This document shows positions 11,380 to 23,728 of a DNA stretch of 64,000 nucleotides, piece after piece (within the stretch, counting starts at the first letter, position 1; the number at the start of each line of letters is the position of its first letter). Under the pieces are notes generated by a model. It searched no databases and had not been told where the DNA came from. It worked only from the letters and a program-made list of their open reading frames with translations. Source of the DNA: Sequoia sempervirens (lineage: Eukaryota; Streptophyta; Pinopsida; Cupressales; Cupressaceae); the NCBI GenBank assembly GCA_007258455.2, contig VDFB02321321.1:28976-92975 (forward strand), read 5' to 3'. Made by a program: the position numbers and the translations under genes.

Positions 11380-12259
11380 CTCCCATTTCATCCTCTCGTC
11401 TAGCACAAATCCCTCCCCATCCATTCACCCTTCATCAATCTCCCTCCCCTATCGATCCATTCTCTTATCATCATCTCTTCAATATTCTTAGAATAATATA
11501 GATTAGTTATTCTAAGCATTTTTTCCCCCATCATTTTTATTCCTTTCATCCATCTCACATCTCAATCCAATCCTCATAAATTCAAACTAACACAAATCAT
11601 CTAATCACATCCTTGGTATTGTTCTCGGCCTTGCTACAAGCCTTTTATCCAATCATCATCATTGTCATCATCATTGGGATGTATCCTTCCCCATCCTTTG
11701 GTGTTGTTTCGGGATGTATCCTTCCCTCATCAACAACCCTTTCATTGGGATGTATCCTTCCCTATCTTTTGGTGTTGTTTTGGGACGTATCCTTCCCTCA
11801 TCAACAACACTTTCATCGGGATGTATCCTTCCCTATCTTTGTGTGGTTTCAGGATATATCATTCCCTCATCGACAACACTCCATCCATCATCAACGCACT
11901 TTGGCTTGTAGCTTGACTGGGGCAACATCACCTTTGTCTTTCCATCCATTTGTGCTTCCCCATCTCTTGTTGCTTTTCATCCTCTCTTATCCATCACTTT
12001 GCATCATCTTCCTCATCTACTGTCGCATCACCTCATCCATTTTGAAAGCACACCCATGTTCTCTTGAACCCACATGTCCTCTCAAGGGGGAATCCTCAAT
12101 CCCTAATCTTCACCTTCCCCCCTATCATCTTTCTTCCTAGTCACTACTTTGAATGACTGGGGCATCTTTTCCAATCTAATCATCTTCTTCCTTGGTCTTA
12201 TATTTTAATCATCTTTGAAATGATGCTACTTCATAGCACCATCTCAAAGAGGGGAAAAA
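11380..12259 (+). mobile_element. 3' internal segment, copy 1, ending in a polypurine tract
   Basis: C/T-rich sequence closely matching 13646-14470; for example TTCTTAGAATAATATAGATTAG in copy 1 against TTCTTAGAATAATGTAGATTGG in copy 2. It includes short internal repeats around GGGATGTATCCTTCCC at 11678-11850. It ends at 12246-12259 with AAAGAGGGGAAAAA, a polypurine tract directly abutting the LTR start, marking it as the 3' internal end of a plus-strand LTR element. Confidence 0.7.
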
Positions 12260-13645
12260 TGTAGACACCTAAATTTGGATAATTACATTTGTCCAAATTT
12301 GTCCATTTTCGTCTAAACATCCTCTTATCCATGTTAATTAGGTAATATTGCTATTATCTAATTAATCCCCTTAATCTCTTCTAAACCCCTAAGGTATTTA
12401 GTTAACATTTAAATAACTTACCCTTTACTTCCCTTTTCATCAAATGAATTAAATAAATATGATATTTATTTAATTCCTCACATGTCACATCATTTTCCTT
12501 AATCTTAATCAACCTCCTAATCTCATCATCAGGGATGTGCACATGTCTAATCGTTGATTAGGATTTGTTACATCTTCCAAATTTTGCAAGTTGGCTTCTA
12601 ATCTTCCTTAACCACTAATTATCTTCTAATCACTGATTAGCTACCCTAATTAGTACCTTGGTCAACTTTCCCCATCCCCCAAGGAATTTTTAATTCTTTT
12701 TTCTCTTCCCCATGTGAATTTTTAATTCAAATTTATTCATCTAAGACCGCTCTCTTCCCCCAAGGAATTTTTAATTACTTTTTATCCTTCCAAGACTCCT
12801 TATTCCCATGCAAATTTCTAGAACCTTTGACTTGTCACATCAATCACATGTGCCAAGGTCTTCTAGAACCTTTGACTAGTCACATTAGTCATATGTGAGT
12901 AAATACTTACCTTTTTAAGCACCTTATCTTATCCAATGTACTTCTCACCTCTCTTTTTGGGAACCTTGACTTATCCACAAGATTTTCCAATCATGTGAAT
13001 TTTAAATTCACTTTTTATTCATCCAAGAGTCTCCTCTTCCCCATGTGATCATTGAGAGGTCACATCATCCTTATTCCAAGGTACTTACAAGTACCTTCCC
13101 ATCACATGTCATCTTCCACCTCATGTGTCCTTATCCATCTTGCCCATGGTGGCAATATCTCAACCCTTCATCTTGCCCATGGCAGCAAGATCTTAACTGT
13201 CCATCTTTCTAGGGATTCTCTCTATAAAATGAAATAATTTTCTTTCATTCTCTAACATTAACAATAGAATTCTCATTCAACATTATGCATTTTCATTCAA
13301 CAACTTCAATCTCTCCAAATCTCAAGCTCTCCATCCTCCATTGTTGAAGCTTCTCACTACATCCCTTGCATTCATCTTCTCACATACCCACATACCTCAT
13401 TTCAATCTACATTTCATCAAGATCAATTTGAATCCACTTTTAGCACATATTTCCATCCAAGGAGCACACAAAATCAACTATCAAGGGCCAACCAAAGATC
13501 AATTCAAGACAAGGTAAAATCAACTCTTTTTATCTTTATTTTGTTTTGGGTTCAACTAGGCTTATCTCGAAGTGTTAGTGTTATTTTCCTTTTTTTTTGC
13601 ACCTTTTTTTGCATCTTTTAGAGTAGGTTAAAAGCACTGATCACA
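12260..13645 (+). mobile_element. LTR copy 1 (TGTAGACACC family)
   Basis: Begins TGTAGACACC straight after a polypurine tract and ends near GATCACA at 13645, about 1386 bp. It is about as long as and collinear with 14471-15851. A TATA box (TATAAAA, 13223-13229) sits in TCTCTATAAAATGAAAT, so U3 is ~960 bp. Repeated AAGGAATTTTTAATT and TGTGAATTTTTAATT modules occur in U3 (12690-12780). No recognisable primer-binding site follows, consistent with a 3' LTR or rearranged copy. Confidence 0.75.
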
Positions 13646-14470
13646 TTTCTCTATCAAAATCTCCCCATCCCCCATCCTCTCATCTATCAACACCCCCCAT
13701 CCATTCATCTTTCACCAATCTCCCTCCCCTATCCCTCCACTCTCTTATCATCATCTCTTCAATCTTCTTAGAATAATGTAGATTGGTTATTCTAAACATC
13801 TTATCCTCCATCATTTTTATCCTTTCACACATCTCCCATCTCAATCCAATCCTCATCCATTCAATCTAGCACAAATCATCTAATCACATCCTTGGTCTTG
13901 TCCCCAGCCTTGTTACAAGCCTCGATCCCACCATCGTCATCATCATCAGGATGTATCCTCCCCTATCCTTTGGTGTTGTTTCAGGATGTATCCTTACCTC
14001 ATCAACAAAACTTTCATCATCATCATCATCGAGATGTATCTTTCCCTATCCTAGTGTTGTTTCGGGATATATCATTCCCTCCTTGACAACACTCCATCCA
14101 TCATCCACCCATTTTGGCTTGTAGCTTAACTAGGGAAACATCACCTTGTCCTAAAATCCCTTTGTGCTTGATTTTCTCCTATCGTTTATCATCCTTTCTT
14201 ATCCATCACTTTTCATCATCTTCCTCATCTACTCTCGCATCACCTCATCCATTTCGAGAGCACACCCGTGTTCTCTTGAACCCACCTGTCCTCTCGAGGG
14301 GGCATCCTTTATCCCTAATCTTCATCTTCACCCCCATCATCTTTCTTCCTAGTCACTCCTTTGAATGACTAAGGCATCTTTCCCAATCTAACTATCTTCC
14401 TTTGGGTTCTATGTTTTAATATTCTTTGAAATGATGTTACTTCGTAACACCATCTCAAAGAGGGGCAAAA
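13646..14470 (+). mobile_element. 3' internal segment, copy 2, ending in a polypurine tract
   Basis: Collinear with 11380-12259, including the GATGTATCC repeats and the final CATCTCAAAGAGGGG. The tract reads AAAGAGGGGCAAAA at 14457-14470. Since only 0.8 kb separates the two LTRs and there is no primer-binding site or pol, this is a tandemly reiterated 3' end rather than a normal element. Confidence 0.7.
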
Positions 14471-15851
14471 TGTAGACATCTAAATTTGGACACTCGCATT
14501 TGTCAAAAAATTTCCCTTTTCATCTAAACATCCTCTTATCTGTGTTAATTAGGTAATATTGCTATTATCTAATTAATATCCTTAAATTCTTCTAAATCCC
14601 TAAGGTATTTAGTTAACAATTAAATAACTTACTCTTTAATCCCCTTTTCATCAAATGAATTAAATAAATATGACATTTATTTAACTCGTCACATGTCACA
14701 TCATTTTTTCTTAATCCTAATCTACCTCCTAATATCATCATTAGAGATGTGCACATGTTTAATCCTTTTTTAAGATGTGTCACATCCTCCAACTTTTGAA
14801 AGTTGGCTTCTAATATTCCTTAACCACTAATTGTCTTCTAATCACTTATTAGCTAATCCAATCAACATCTTGGTCAACTCTCCCCATCCCCCAAGGAATT
14901 TTTAATTCATTTTTGTCTTCCCCATGTGAATTTTTAATTCACATTTATTCATCCAAGACCCCTCTCTTCCCTCAAGGAATTTTTAATTCCTTTTTATCCT
15001 TCTAAGACTCTCCTTATGCCCATGCAAGTTCTAGAATCTTTTGACTTGTCACATCACTCACATGTGTCAAATTCTTCTAAAACCTTTGACTTGTCACATC
15101 ACTCACATGTGGGTAAGTACTTACCTTTTTAAGCACCTTGTCTTATCTAGGGTACTTCTCACCTACCTTTTTGACAACCTTGTCTTATCCTTAAGATATC
15201 TCTAATCATGTGAATTTTAAATTCACTTTTATTTATCCAAGATTCTGCCTCTTCCCTATGTGATCATTGAGAGGTCACATCATATTTATTCCAAGGAACT
15301 TACAAGTACCTTCCCATCATATGTCATTTTCCACCTCATGAGTCCTTATCCATCTTGCCCATGGTGGCAAGATCTCAACCATCTATTTCCCTAGGGTTTC
15401 TCTCCATAAAATGAAGGATTTTTCTTTCATTCTAATTCATTATGCATTAACAATACATTCTTATTCATTCACAACTTCATATCTCAAGCTCAAGAATTCA
15501 ACAAAGCTCTCACACTTGCATAACCTTCATCCACCATTGTTGCACATTGAAGCTTTCATCCTATCCATTGTATTCATCTTCTTAACTACCCACTTTGCTC
15601 ATTGCATTCCTTATCAAACCCTCAACATTTTGAATCCACTTTAGCATCTTGCCATCAAAGGGAGCACACATTATCAACTATCAAGGGCCAACCAAGCATC
15701 AACTCAAGACAAGGTTAAAATCTGCTTTTTGTTATCTTTCTTTGTTTTTTTGAGTTCAACTAGGCCTAATCTTTAGGTGTTTAGTGTCTTTTCATTTCCT
15801 TTTGCACCTTGTTTTGCATCTTTTAGAACAGGTTAACTTCGCTGGTTCACA
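14471..15851 (+). mobile_element. LTR copy 2 (TGTAGACATC)
   Basis: Starts TGTAGACATC, ends near GGTTCACA at 15851, 1381 bp, closely parallel to LTR copy 1 throughout. Its TATA region is degenerate (CCATAAAATGAAGG, around 15404-15417). The right flank begins CAAACTATTAGG and shows no primer-binding site. Confidence 0.75.
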
Positions 15852-17414
15852 CAAACTATTAGGCTTTCAATTTTAAGTAAAGGGTCAAGATATTTTGTGT
15901 TGTAACAATATGGGTTTCATCCCAAATGTGTAATGAGATATTGTAATCTTAGGAGAATGGACTAAATGTGTAGATTTGATGTTATCTAAATGTCTCCATG
16001 TGTGTAAATATATTTTAAGGTATCTTTTTGGAGTAATATAAGAAATGTATTGGTTCATTTATAGATTAATAAGTTAGATTCTTTTAATATTCTATAATTT
16101 CATTAATCTCATTTGTATGTGTAGAGCCTAATTTATGTGTAGGGTTTGATGGTATAGTCTTCAGTTACATCTTCATTAAGGTGAACATTACCAAGTATAT
16201 TATAGTCATTGCATCCTTTTGTGTTTGAAATATGATACTATGTTGCCCAGTTGGATATAAGCACTTGCTTGCTACATGCTTAGCCTCCCATCACATCAAG
16301 ACATCCAAATCAACTAGATTTAAACATCATTCTACATTATATTATAATTACTTCTATTCACTACCACCTCTAAATGTGTATAACAACATTAGGGGCTATC
16401 AAGAGCACATTGTTAGATACTTCGTGTAGTAGGTAATATTTTGTATATAAAGGTGTAGAACCTTATATTATCAAACCAACATATAGATACATAGTGACAT
16501 CCTAATAAGAGTGTATTGTACATTAGATATGGTTTGTGTCAAGGTATATATTAATTACCTATAGTTATATCTAAAATGACATGTTAAGGAAACCTCCCTT
16601 GGCCAAGTAGAGCCAATAGTGGAAGATCTTACCCACCTTAGTAAATTGGTCCAAAGTTTCCCACATTGATCATAAATTTAAGAATTTTGTCCTATGTTTG
16701 ATGCCATGGCACTTAAAAGAAGATCATTTTAGAGATTTGGGACCTATAACTCCAAGCACCAACATTTCCTTCAAATGTGATTTTTTCTTCGAGCATGACC
16801 ATTTAAAAAAACTACTCCAAGAAGCCTCAATCAAATGAGGGGAAAAAAGAAGATCCCTTGAAATAAAATATAAAGGAAAATCAATGTAAAGAAAATTAAG
16901 AAAAAAATATTGACTCCCCTTATCCCTTTTCGGCCTTGTCTTAAGAGGTGGATCCTATGAAATCTTTAAGGGTATATGGGGTGAAGCTTGTTGTTCAGAT
17001 GGCTCAAGATGTGATGAAGGCTTAGGAAGAATTTGTAATACCAAGAAAGGTGGTTGTTACTAATGAAACTGAAATTTGAGGAGATAAAACATGCACTATG
17101 GAGGATGGCAAGGATGAAAATTTTACTACTATTTTAGATGATGATTTTAAGGTTGATGAGGATCCTTTTATTTCCCCCACCATTAGCCAAAAAACTAGAG
17201 GAAGAAAGAAGAATGCCAAAATCAGATCTAGAGAAGCTTCCAAGAATATTGCAGCTAACAAGCAAGCCACCTCATAGACAAATTAATCAAAATAAAAAAA
17301 ATGGGTAAATATTGTTTGAAGTCATTGGTGGGAAATTCTATTGCAAATGCTGAACTTGAAATATTTGTAACTTTGAACTTTTGATTTTCCTTTTATGATA
17401 TGTCTTCTACATAA
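15852..17414. other. AT-rich intergenic DNA with a short Lys/Asp-rich coding-like patch
   Basis: Mostly AT-rich sequence without a supportable gene. At about 17100-17275 (plus strand) a frame reads EDGKDENFTTILDDDF followed by a basic KTRGRKKNAKIRSREASK tail and TAG. That acidic-then-basic composition is reminiscent of a LINE ORF1 or a nuclear protein end, but I cannot identify it. Confidence 0.35.
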
Positions 17415-19380
17415 TCTTTATACTTTTTATGTTTTGATTATGATAAAACTAGAAGGGCCAGTACCCATTATAAAGCAGCCATCGAGGCAAAAGAGAGGAG
17501 GCTCCCAAAAAGGGAGACCTCTAAAAGTAAGACTCTCGAGGAGTGAGGCAGGATAGGACCATTAACAACCAAAGCTTTTGACTGGAGCTAGAAACCGATT
17601 ACAAAACATCTATAGAGAAAAGGAACTGTAGCAACATAAGACTAGCCCAGAACACAACTGAGAAAGAAACACCCAAATTAAGACCCCACCTTGCAGAAAC
17701 AGGGGAAAACTAGTGAAACCCAACAGTGAAAACACTGCCCAAAGGGAAACAATCTCCAAAAAACTCCAGGACTTCCACAAAAATGTGCCTTTTGAAACAT
17801 AAACAGAAGCCAACAACTTCCAAAAGAGCATAAGCCATAGGTAAGAATAAACCAACAGTCACAACCAAAGAGGGCTGGACCAGGAACCCACCATCATCAA
17901 GTCTCCGCCACACAAGGGGAAAGTAAGAGCTTCCAAGAAATACACTAGAGGGAACAAAGACCCCTTTACACTAGCTCCTAACACCAACAACAAGACCAGT
18001 CTCCACCTCAATAATAGATTTCTCCACCTTGATAGAAGCTGAAAGAATAGTTGAAGAGCGAAGGAAACAACACAACCCAAACGGGAGCACCAAATAGCTT
18101 CAGAAGGAACCCATATTTCAACACGGACCAAGTTTTCCACCTCAATAGTATAACAAGTTAGATCAAAGGCAAGGGCCATCAAGACCCCAACCAACCAACT
18201 CCCATCTCCATCAACAAAATTCAACTCCACCACAGCAGGAGGGTTCTCCACCCAGTGCAAGCCAAACTGCTCCTTATCAGCAACACAATCCCACATCTCT
18301 CATAGAAGCCAAGGGATGTCTTCACCACCCGCGAGACTCAGCCAACCAGCCCCCTCCAAGAAACCCAACATAACACCTCCAAAGGGCCATAAAGCAGGCC
18401 CAACTACAAGAAACCTTAGAGAGAGGCAAAGCAATTAAAAGCAAGAACAAGGTTGACCCTAGGCCAGCAATCAACAAACCAAAAACCCCCAAGGGGCCCG
18501 AAAAATTACCACAACTGTAGCACCAAAAACCATAGCGAGAAAACCACCAAAGAGGAGTAGTGCTCCCCAAAGACTCCTAGGCCAACGACGAGTAAGAGGA
18601 CAACAGTAAGGACCCCAAACCAGAAGTGGAGCTAGCCATACATGCAAAACCAAAGTCAATGCCCATAAAACAAGGAGCACTGCTAAACAATGAGAGGGAC
18701 CCCACCCCAAATAGTAGATGGAGGGATGCACAAAAACTCCCAAAAAGAGCACCTATGTCAGCAAGGATGTAGAGAGCCGCATCCTCCCACAGATCCACAC
18801 CTGAAGCCGCAACAAGGAGAGAAAAAAATCTCCAAAACCACCCAATGAAGGAAAGAAAGAACAACCGACCATGGTAGAAAAAAATGATAGAAAAGAAGCA
18901 ACAATCAACCTGCTAATGAAAGTAGAGGTAGCGCCATTGCCACAAACCTCCACAATGAAAACAACTCCAAGGAAAAAGGGATGGAGTAGAGAGGGAAAAA
19001 CAAGAGTAGGTGAAGGGGTAAGGACTCCCTTAACCACAAACACAGGAAACAACACTAGATCTACACCAGCCCAGTATAGAACATGCACAAAAGAAGAAAA
19101 CTTGGCCTCAAACAAAGGGAAAGAGCCAATGAACACACATATCTTAGCACCCAGGTCGCAAACTGATCATAGGGCTCCCACATGGTTGCAAACCCCCCCC
19201 CGTTATTGCCCAAAGGCAACCCAAAAGGTTGCAAATCCACTAGGAACGTAGTCTCCATGCAACCATCAGGGTTGGAATCATTATAATTGACATCCTCAAC
19301 CGAAGAAATCAAACCCCCTCCTCTACAACACTTCCTGCCCGTCGCCATAAAACTATTCATTTCTTTATACTTTTTATGTT
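17415..19380 (-). mobile_element. 1.93 kb insertion flanked by a perfect 19-bp target-site duplication (probable non-LTR element)
   Basis: TCTTTATACTTTTTATGTT occurs at 17415-17433 and again at 19362-19380, bracketing 17434-19361. A long perfect duplication is typical of target-primed reverse transcription. On the minus strand the insert starts just before ATGGCGACGGGCAGG (19349) and ends GGGTACTGGCCCTTCTAGTTTT (I show only its core) plus a short TCATAATCAA tail, resembling plant LINE 3' ends. Minus-strand frames are hydrophobic and Trp/Phe/Leu-rich with no reverse-transcriptase motif, so the insert is 5'-truncated, non-autonomous or a decayed passenger. Strand assignment is inference from the 3'-end resemblance. 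Confidence 0.6.
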
Positions 19381-20215
19381 AATAAATCACTTATTTTTAT
19401 TTAATTTATCTGTTTTTATATATGTGTACGTGTAATAACTAAAATAAAATAACTCTTAACAAAATTAAAATTTATGTATAATAAATAAAATATTTTTAAT
19501 TTTTCTTGAAATTTTAAAATAAATTTATTTAATATTTATGTCGAGAGGCGTAACCTATAGTGGCAACACGAGGTGAAGTGTGTGAGCGTGTTAAAAATAA
19601 TAATTAAATAGCCATATGTGAAATAATAATGAAAAAAATAATAAACCGACAAAGTACAAATATTAATAGTTAAAAGACACATATATAATGTGAATTGATT
19701 AATAACTTTTTAAATAAAAAATAATTAAATAAACTGAGAGTGGAAGAAAGAAAGTGCAATAAACAATAATTACGAATTGAGTAAAAAATAATTATAAAAG
19801 GAGGATATAAGAAATAATCAAGATGAAAAATCACAAGTAAGTCATTCTTAGTTGAATAATACTTTTTAAAAATTATTTTAAGTTTAAAAAAAGGTAAAAT
19901 CTAATGTATGAATACAAATTTAATACTTCCAAGATAATATTTTTTATTTTTATTTTTAAGGTTAATAAAGTAAAATTTAAAACATAACTTATGAATAAAA
20001 TTTTATTTTACTATTTATATTATTTGTTAAATAATGGTTTGCATATATTTAATTTGTTGAGAAATTTATTTAATTCACATCTTTAACTTTGAGTCTTTGT
20101 GACAATGTAAAAATTAAATTTGAATTATTTATATATTTAGTTGTTTATAATGTATTATTAAAATGAATTATAATTTGATGAATATATTTTGTTATAATTT
20201 GTAGGATGCTTCGCT
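19381..20215. other. Very AT-rich spacer
   Basis: Long runs of A/T with repeated AATAAATAAAATA-like text. No gene, RNA or defined repeat that I can support. Confidence 0.5.
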
Positions 20216-21662
20216 CAAGTTTAAATTTTGAAAATGAAGAGCAATGAAGATAACGTTAAAGAGAATATGCTCAAAATTATATGAGACAATGATGTGAACA
20301 AATGGTTGATGCACACAGAGAGGAAGTAAGAAGTCTTAAAAATGAAGAGCAATGGAGAGAACAACAAAGAGAATATGCTCAAAATTATATGAGATGATGA
20401 TGTGAACAAATGATTGATGCACAATCATCATCACAAAATGATAGAGAAAGACGTATTAAATGTAGGACAGATATACCAGTGAAAGAGATTGTTTAGTACA
20501 AATGAGACAACACAATAATGATATTATAACACATCATGCAAAAACATCTCAAGAGGATAAATACATATTGAGAAGAAGAATACAAAGAAATATGCATTTA
20601 GATCAATTCAATAGATAGAAAGACAACAAATATAAGCACACAATCATGAATTAGTTCAAAAACGTTGTCCATCTTATGGGAATGTTGAGGTTAGTTTTGA
20701 AGGGATGAATTCTATTATAATAGACCGTGTCCTATAAAGACCAGATAATAGAGTTTAAGATGCAATGAATTTTGATACTCAAAATCATGTAGAAAATAAT
20801 AGTTCATAAGAGGAGTTAACATCTCAACTAAGAAGACAAAGACAATTACAAAGAACACAAAATGGAAGGGATAAAGGAAGAGTTAATAATAATAGAAATG
20901 TTGAGATTGATTTGAAGACTTTACAAATTATATTTCGACATGGATTTGATAAACTTGTTACACCAAGTCTGTGCTATATTTGTCAAGAAAGTTATCCTAC
21001 AATGAAGGTTGTATGGTTGTCTAAAGGACCTATTTGTAATATAGATGTCGACAAAAGAAGCATGAACATCAATTTGTAGCATTAAATAACATGGATCTTG
21101 GTCCACAATGATTAAAACTTGCAAATGTAACACAAGTTGAGGAAATATTGATATCATGCATTAACAAAAATCTTCAAGTCACACATGCAACTAGAGGTCC
21201 AAATGATAAATTGGATGTTGAATAGAAGTAGGTCTTGTAAAAAGAGTTTTAAGATACATTTGAAATATCATATACAAACTTGTAATTGCCCCACCAGATC
21301 CACCAACACATATTATGGTTGAATTTGATAATTACTTTGGAATTCCATTTGAAGATGCATCTCCAAATTTAATTCCAATTTCACCAATACAAAGGGGGCA
21401 CACATGTCAATCACCATTATGATTAGCTTGTGCACTAACAATCCACAAATAACCAAGATTGACTCTTTCCAAGGTAACAATTAATAAAAGATCGAGAGAA
21501 AGAGCAATATTAACATAAATTTTGTTAATCACATGTTGAATCCTTGGATGGACTCAAAATCTCACCACCATTTTCATATGATCGTTATGAAAAAATGAAA
21601 ACAGGGAAGCAACTCACCAAAATAAGAGTTGAAGAAGAAAGACTCAAATCTTTGAAAACATA
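20216..21662 (+). pseudogene. Helitron helicase-like gene relic
   Basis: Scattered in-frame pieces match plant Helitron Rep/helicase proteins. A CYICQESYPTMKVVWLSKGP zinc-type segment lies at about 20967-21035, then NNMDLGP (21088) and ANVTQVEEILISCINKNLQ (21124-21180), the typical block after the CxxC region. Next come APPDPPTHIMVEFDNY (~21282-21335), LACALTIHK (21427-21455), the late helicase block, and a C-terminal SLDGLKISPPFSYDRYEK (21545-21600) ending in TAA at 21660. The helicase centre (Walker motifs) is missing between ~21200 and 21270. Two ~120-bp direct repeats with a GAAGAGCAATG...CAAAATTATATGAGA pattern occupy 20233-20420. Many frameshifts; surely inactive. Helitrons move by rolling-circle replication. 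No clean CTRR terminus was found. Confidence 0.7.
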
Positions 21663-22012
21663 ATTTTTTTATGTAATGTATACATTACTAGATATAATTC
21701 TTCTATTAAACTATAATTACTTAGCATTGAGATTATATTTTTTGTTAAAGATGAAACATCTCATTCATTATCTTTTCATATGTTGATTGTGTAATTGAAA
21801 AAAAATGAAATGCTTCAAAAAAAAAATACACATGATTTATATGTAATGTCTCATTCATTTTTACAAAAGATAATAATTATGATATTGCTATCAAGATTCA
21901 ACCGTGTAGTTTTCGAGTCAAACTCATTGACCCATGTTTCATGAGTAGTGGTTCACAAGAACCCATCTCTCATGATAATGAATGGTCCACTTAGCACTCA
22001 TTGCATCTAGAT
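21663..22012. other. Short AT-rich spacer
   Basis: No gene seen. Contains the segment leading up to the 5S-like LTR, with TTCATGAGTAGTGG and CATGATAATGAATGG, and nothing assignable. Confidence 0.4.
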
Positions 22013-23728
22013 GATGCTCACAGAGGTGAAGCACTGGGCCGTCCCAGGAGGTCACCCATCCCATGCTCCAGCTCAAGCACGCTTGGTGTATGAGAAGACC
22101 AAAGGTTGCTTGCACTATCTTGTAGAAGACTTTCCACTATCTCCTGCCTGGAACCTGCTACCAAGGGTTCTTGTTGAGCTTAGAAGACTATCCTAGTCCT
22201 GCTCCAACTCTTCTCAAAGAGTTCTCCACTAGTGCTTTATCTCTGGAAGACCCACACCTTCTTGCAACTAACTATTCTTCCTTGGACTTAGAAGGGTCTA
22301 AGTGCCAACTTCTCCATCTAACTTGAACTCTGTGCAGGGGAGATAGATGCTCTGTTTCCATGCATTTCACCTCCATTGGAATCCATCTTGGAGATTCTAC
22401 TGTCCTCAAACTACCCAATCTCTAGATTTTGCCTTGAGAGGGCCTAGTTTCTACTAGCCCTTACCAGTCACTCTTTTGCTTTTTTTGCCCAAATTCTCCA
22501 CACAACCTAGCAAAAAAAACACATTTCCTGACACCCTTTTCAGGCTTTTAAATCTTGCATAGGTTATCAGGTCTCTATCAGTACCGTACAAAGGTTTCCT
22601 ATGATCTTGGAGAGGAGGCCTAATTGCCCTATCTTCTAGGGTTTCACTGTTTCCTCCTTCAAAACTATTATCAATGGATTGATTAAAGCTCCAATCCTTT
22701 TACTATGTGGAGAACTTGTCTAGCCCTGTCTGGAACCGTACGGATTCTGTACAGTAGCACCTTTCCCCTACCTAAGTTCTCAATTTTCTCTACCAAACTC
22801 CTAACCAGGTTACAATAGCTCGCCTAGGGTTTGGTTTTCAAAATGCTTGACTGCTTTTCCATGCTTCCTATTGCTAAATATCTACAAATTACTGGCTTCC
22901 CTAACATTTCAATCCAAACTTAGGATGTTCCCGCGGTTGAATTTTATGGGGAAGCCATGTACAAAGCGGACTGTTCAGAAGGAGACAACAAACACCTAAA
23001 TTCTACTATATTCACAAAGATTCCTAAACTAAATCAAATGAAAACTATTTAAAAAGAAAAGAACACTACTATTTGTGGTGTAAATACAGTGCCAATGCCA
23101 AATCAACTCATTTAACACATAAGATATCATTGTTTTGAAAACACACGGGGTTTGCAGAAAAACACAAAAAATACAGAAAAGGCCGAGAGCTTCTATTTCT
23201 TCCAAACCAAAATTTGATTACAAGTACTCTAACTGCTCACAACGAGCCTTCACACCTATCTTGAAGTCTTTTTCCATGTTTCAAGGGAAATTGTTCACTT
23301 CCATACCCCTAATTTTAAGGGAATCTTAAGACAACTACTAAGTTACATGCAACCAAGCAATGTTGCCATGCAACTTTGCAATATTCTTGCAACTTCGCCA
23401 TTATCCTTCATCTTAGGATCACTAACTCCTTGATTCCAAATCAACAACTTCCCTAACTGCCTCTAAGCATCTCTTAACAACGTAGATGTGATAAACACAC
23501 ATTAATTGCTTACATTCTAACACAAGCTGTCCAAAACTAATTAAAGCCAAAATTTAATCACAATGATTTCCCTTAGATGATTTTAGTCCTAATGACTAAC
23601 CCATCACACCCTAACAAGACCTTCTAAGGTCCAAATCAAATAACTAAGACCCTGACTTGGCTAAGGTTAGAACAAGCCAAAATTGCAAACAAACATGAAG
23701 GAGTTAAGCCAAGGTGCCCCTACACCAA
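22013..23728 (-). mobile_element. ~1.7 kb LTR related to 31387-32854, carrying 5S-like sequence
   Basis: Shares landmarks in order with the solo LTR at 31387-32854: a TGAT start with GCACT and CCATGCTC nearby, CCAAATTCTCCACAC, GCTCGCCTAGGG, and a matching end (AAGGTGCCCCTACACCA here, CAGGTGCTCCTGCACCA there). Termini are TG...CA. Flanking five bases (CTAGA left, ACAGT right) do not match, so it may be old, rearranged or part of a larger element. Orientation is inferred from the 5S-like promoter, which reads on the minus strand. Confidence 0.5.
22032..22086 (-). promoter_or_regulatory. 5S rRNA-like internal promoter (box A and box C)
   Basis: On the minus strand AAGCGTGCTTGAGCTGGAG is followed by GGATGGGTGACCTCCTGGGA. 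These match the plant 5S rRNA box A region and box C, the polymerase III internal control region bound by TFIIIA. The intervening part and ends do not match 5S rRNA, so it is not a gene. This arrangement is known from Cassandra TRIM LTRs and 5S-derived SINEs; here it lies within the last ~75 bp of a much longer LTR-like unit. Confidence 0.75.

Noticed and set aside
11613..12140. 175-codon frame and overlapping frames over GATGTATCC repeats
   Set aside because: The second copy of the same segment (13892-14370) does not keep the frame.
17610..19136. Overlapping minus-strand hydrophobic frames that look like membrane proteins
   Set aside because: Trp/Phe/Leu richness reflects T/G-rich composition of the inserted element; frames are short, overlap each other and have no family signature.
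22032..22086. A functional 5S rRNA gene
   Set aside because: Only the internal control region resembles 5S rRNA; both ends and the A-C spacing differ.
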